Assembly (NCBI GenBank): GCA_027065635.1
Contig: JAMONQ010000195.1
Span: forward strand, 1 to 22,230
DNA from: Campylobacterales bacterium
Lineage (GTDB): Bacteria; Campylobacterota; Campylobacteria; Campylobacterales; Hydrogenimonadaceae
Direction: 5' to 3'
Length of the DNA: 22,230 nucleotides
The notes below the pieces were generated by a model. The model ran no database searches. It saw only the letters and a program-made list of their open reading frames with translations, and was not told where the DNA came from. Both the position numbers and the translations under genes were made by a program. Shown here piece by piece: positions 21,426 through 22,230 of the stretch; within the stretch, counting starts at the first letter, position 1, and each line of letters opens with the position of its first letter.

Positions 21426-22230
21426 TCAGCTATGCAGATTGTCCTGATCAATTTTAAGAACGACGGTAGGATCTATATCGCCGGATACGGTATTCTCTTC
21501 CGAAATAGCCGCATCCATATCTTCCGACCCTTCGCTTTCCGATATCGCTACACTTTCATCTTCGACCTGCAAAACATCCTCCAGGGCTATCTGCACGGAG
21601 TCGTAGATATTTTCTGTCGACACATCACCTGCTTCAGACTCCTCTTGCACTATAGCTTCCAAATCTATCGAATCATCTGCAACCGCCGCCAAAACTGCGT
21701 CTGCCTCCGGCTCTTCATCCTCCAAAACATCGTAGGAGTCCAACATTCTCTCTACATGATCCATGGCTGACGACTCCGTAACCGCATCTACTCCGACAGA
21801 ATCCAGCAAACCGAGCAGCTCGTCTCTATCCATATCCGAAAGATCGAGTTCGATCCCGTTGAAGGCTTCATGCATCTGCTCGGTAATGACAATCCCGTTG
21901 TCGGCATACGAATCGCTGTCCAGCGATTGAAGCAGTATGGCCATGTTTTCGACATAAGGATCCTCCAGATCGCTACGCTGGGTATCGGCTATATCCTGCA
22001 AAAAGACCTTTCCGTCCTCTATCTCCTGGGCAGTAATTGTACCAACCGTAAGATCGCCGATCTTGAAAGTCACACTGTCGCCGTCAAGATAGTCGAATCC
22101 TCCCGTGCTATCCGTATAGCCGCTCATACCGGAAGAGGTTTCATAGTACAACCCTTCCACAATTCCGTCTATTACTATACCTCTGTTTATATTTGATGTC
22201 GATACATCGTATGTTTCGTCACTCTTTGAG
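21426..22230 (-). CDS. Large secreted protein, probable Lap-type adhesin, C-terminal part
   Basis: The frame is open to the right edge, so only the last 267 residues are seen. They contain a module with GIVIDGIVEGLYYETSSG, DYLDGDSVTFKIGDLTVG and ILLQSLDSDSYADNGIVI, a pattern recurring in secreted and surface proteins. A very acidic, Cys-free tail follows. Near the end, VQIALEDVLQVEDESVAI and a final VVLKIDQDNLHS resemble the C-termini of type I-secreted adhesins in this phylum (recollection, not a search). No RTX nonapeptides are visible. It is the first visible gene of the operon with lapG and lapD and is the expected substrate; its N-terminal cleavage site lies outside the window. Confidence 0.7.
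   Translation of the reverse strand, partial: SKSDETYDVSTSNINRGIVIDGIVEGLYYETSSGMSGYTDSTGGFDYLDGDSVTFKIGDLTVGTITAQEIEDGKVFLQDIADTQRSDLEDPYVENMAILLQSLDSDSYADNGIVITEQMHEAFNGIELDLSDMDRDELLGLLDSVGVDAVTESSAMDHVERMLDSYDVLEDEEPEADAVLAAVADDSIDLEAIVQEESEAGDVSTENIYDSVQIALEDVLQVEDESVAISESEGSEDMDAAISEENTVSGDIDPTVVLKIDQDNLHS

Noticed and set aside
21416..21451. TTG start for the protease giving 12 extra residues
   Set aside because: It would put a polar stretch before the signal peptide; the ATG at 21415 gives a normal export signal.
1..22230. CRISPR arrays, tRNA or rRNA genes, insertion sequences
   Set aside because: No regularly spaced repeats, no cloverleaf or rRNA sequence and no transposase-like protein were seen on either strand.

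Overview
This window looks like a chromosomal segment from a member of the Campylobacterota (Epsilonproteobacteria). The evidence is the L3 protein opening MEYIVEKIGMSR, a zinc-binding S14, the S10-spc gene order with no L30 gene between S5 and L15, and moderate GC. The GC argues for a free-living rather than a low-GC host-adapted lineage, but genus cannot be decided from the sequence. The window is almost fully coding: no gap exceeds 300 bases, and no tRNA, rRNA, CRISPR array or insertion sequence was seen.

Positions 1-8066 (minus strand) hold the ribosomal protein cluster, from rpsJ at the right to a truncated rplO at the left edge. The twenty genes are packed with 1-14 nt overlaps or gaps of 1-11 nt. 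A consensus-like promoter (TTGAAT-17-TATAAT) lies at 8133-8161, and a hairpin sits in the short leader before rpsJ.

Positions 8180-11153 (plus strand) carry a divergently transcribed P-loop ATPase and an orphan 7TMR-DISM sensor histidine kinase. Positions 11159-16808 are mixed housekeeping genes: a lipoprotein, rnhB, a purT-yjbQ-secreted protein cluster, a small DUF2892-like membrane protein, rpsU with its own promoter and terminator, the fused NAD(P)HX repair enzyme, and purN. Both purT and purN are present, so two unrelated GAR transformylases lie within about 4 kb.

Positions 16817-18834 (minus strand) carry rmuC and a second membrane-anchored coiled-coil protein.

Positions 18945-22230 (minus strand) are the most interesting part. 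A large secreted protein, of which only the acidic C-terminal 267 residues are visible, is followed by a LapG-type calcium-dependent periplasmic cysteine protease and then by a LapD-type c-di-GMP receptor, in one tightly spaced operon. The natural reading is an inside-out switch: cytoplasmic c-di-GMP controls whether LapD holds LapG away from a cell-surface adhesin. The LapD here has lost both its GGDEF and EAL signatures, and its EAL domain ends early. A perfect 11-bp inverted repeat lies inside the start of the protease gene.
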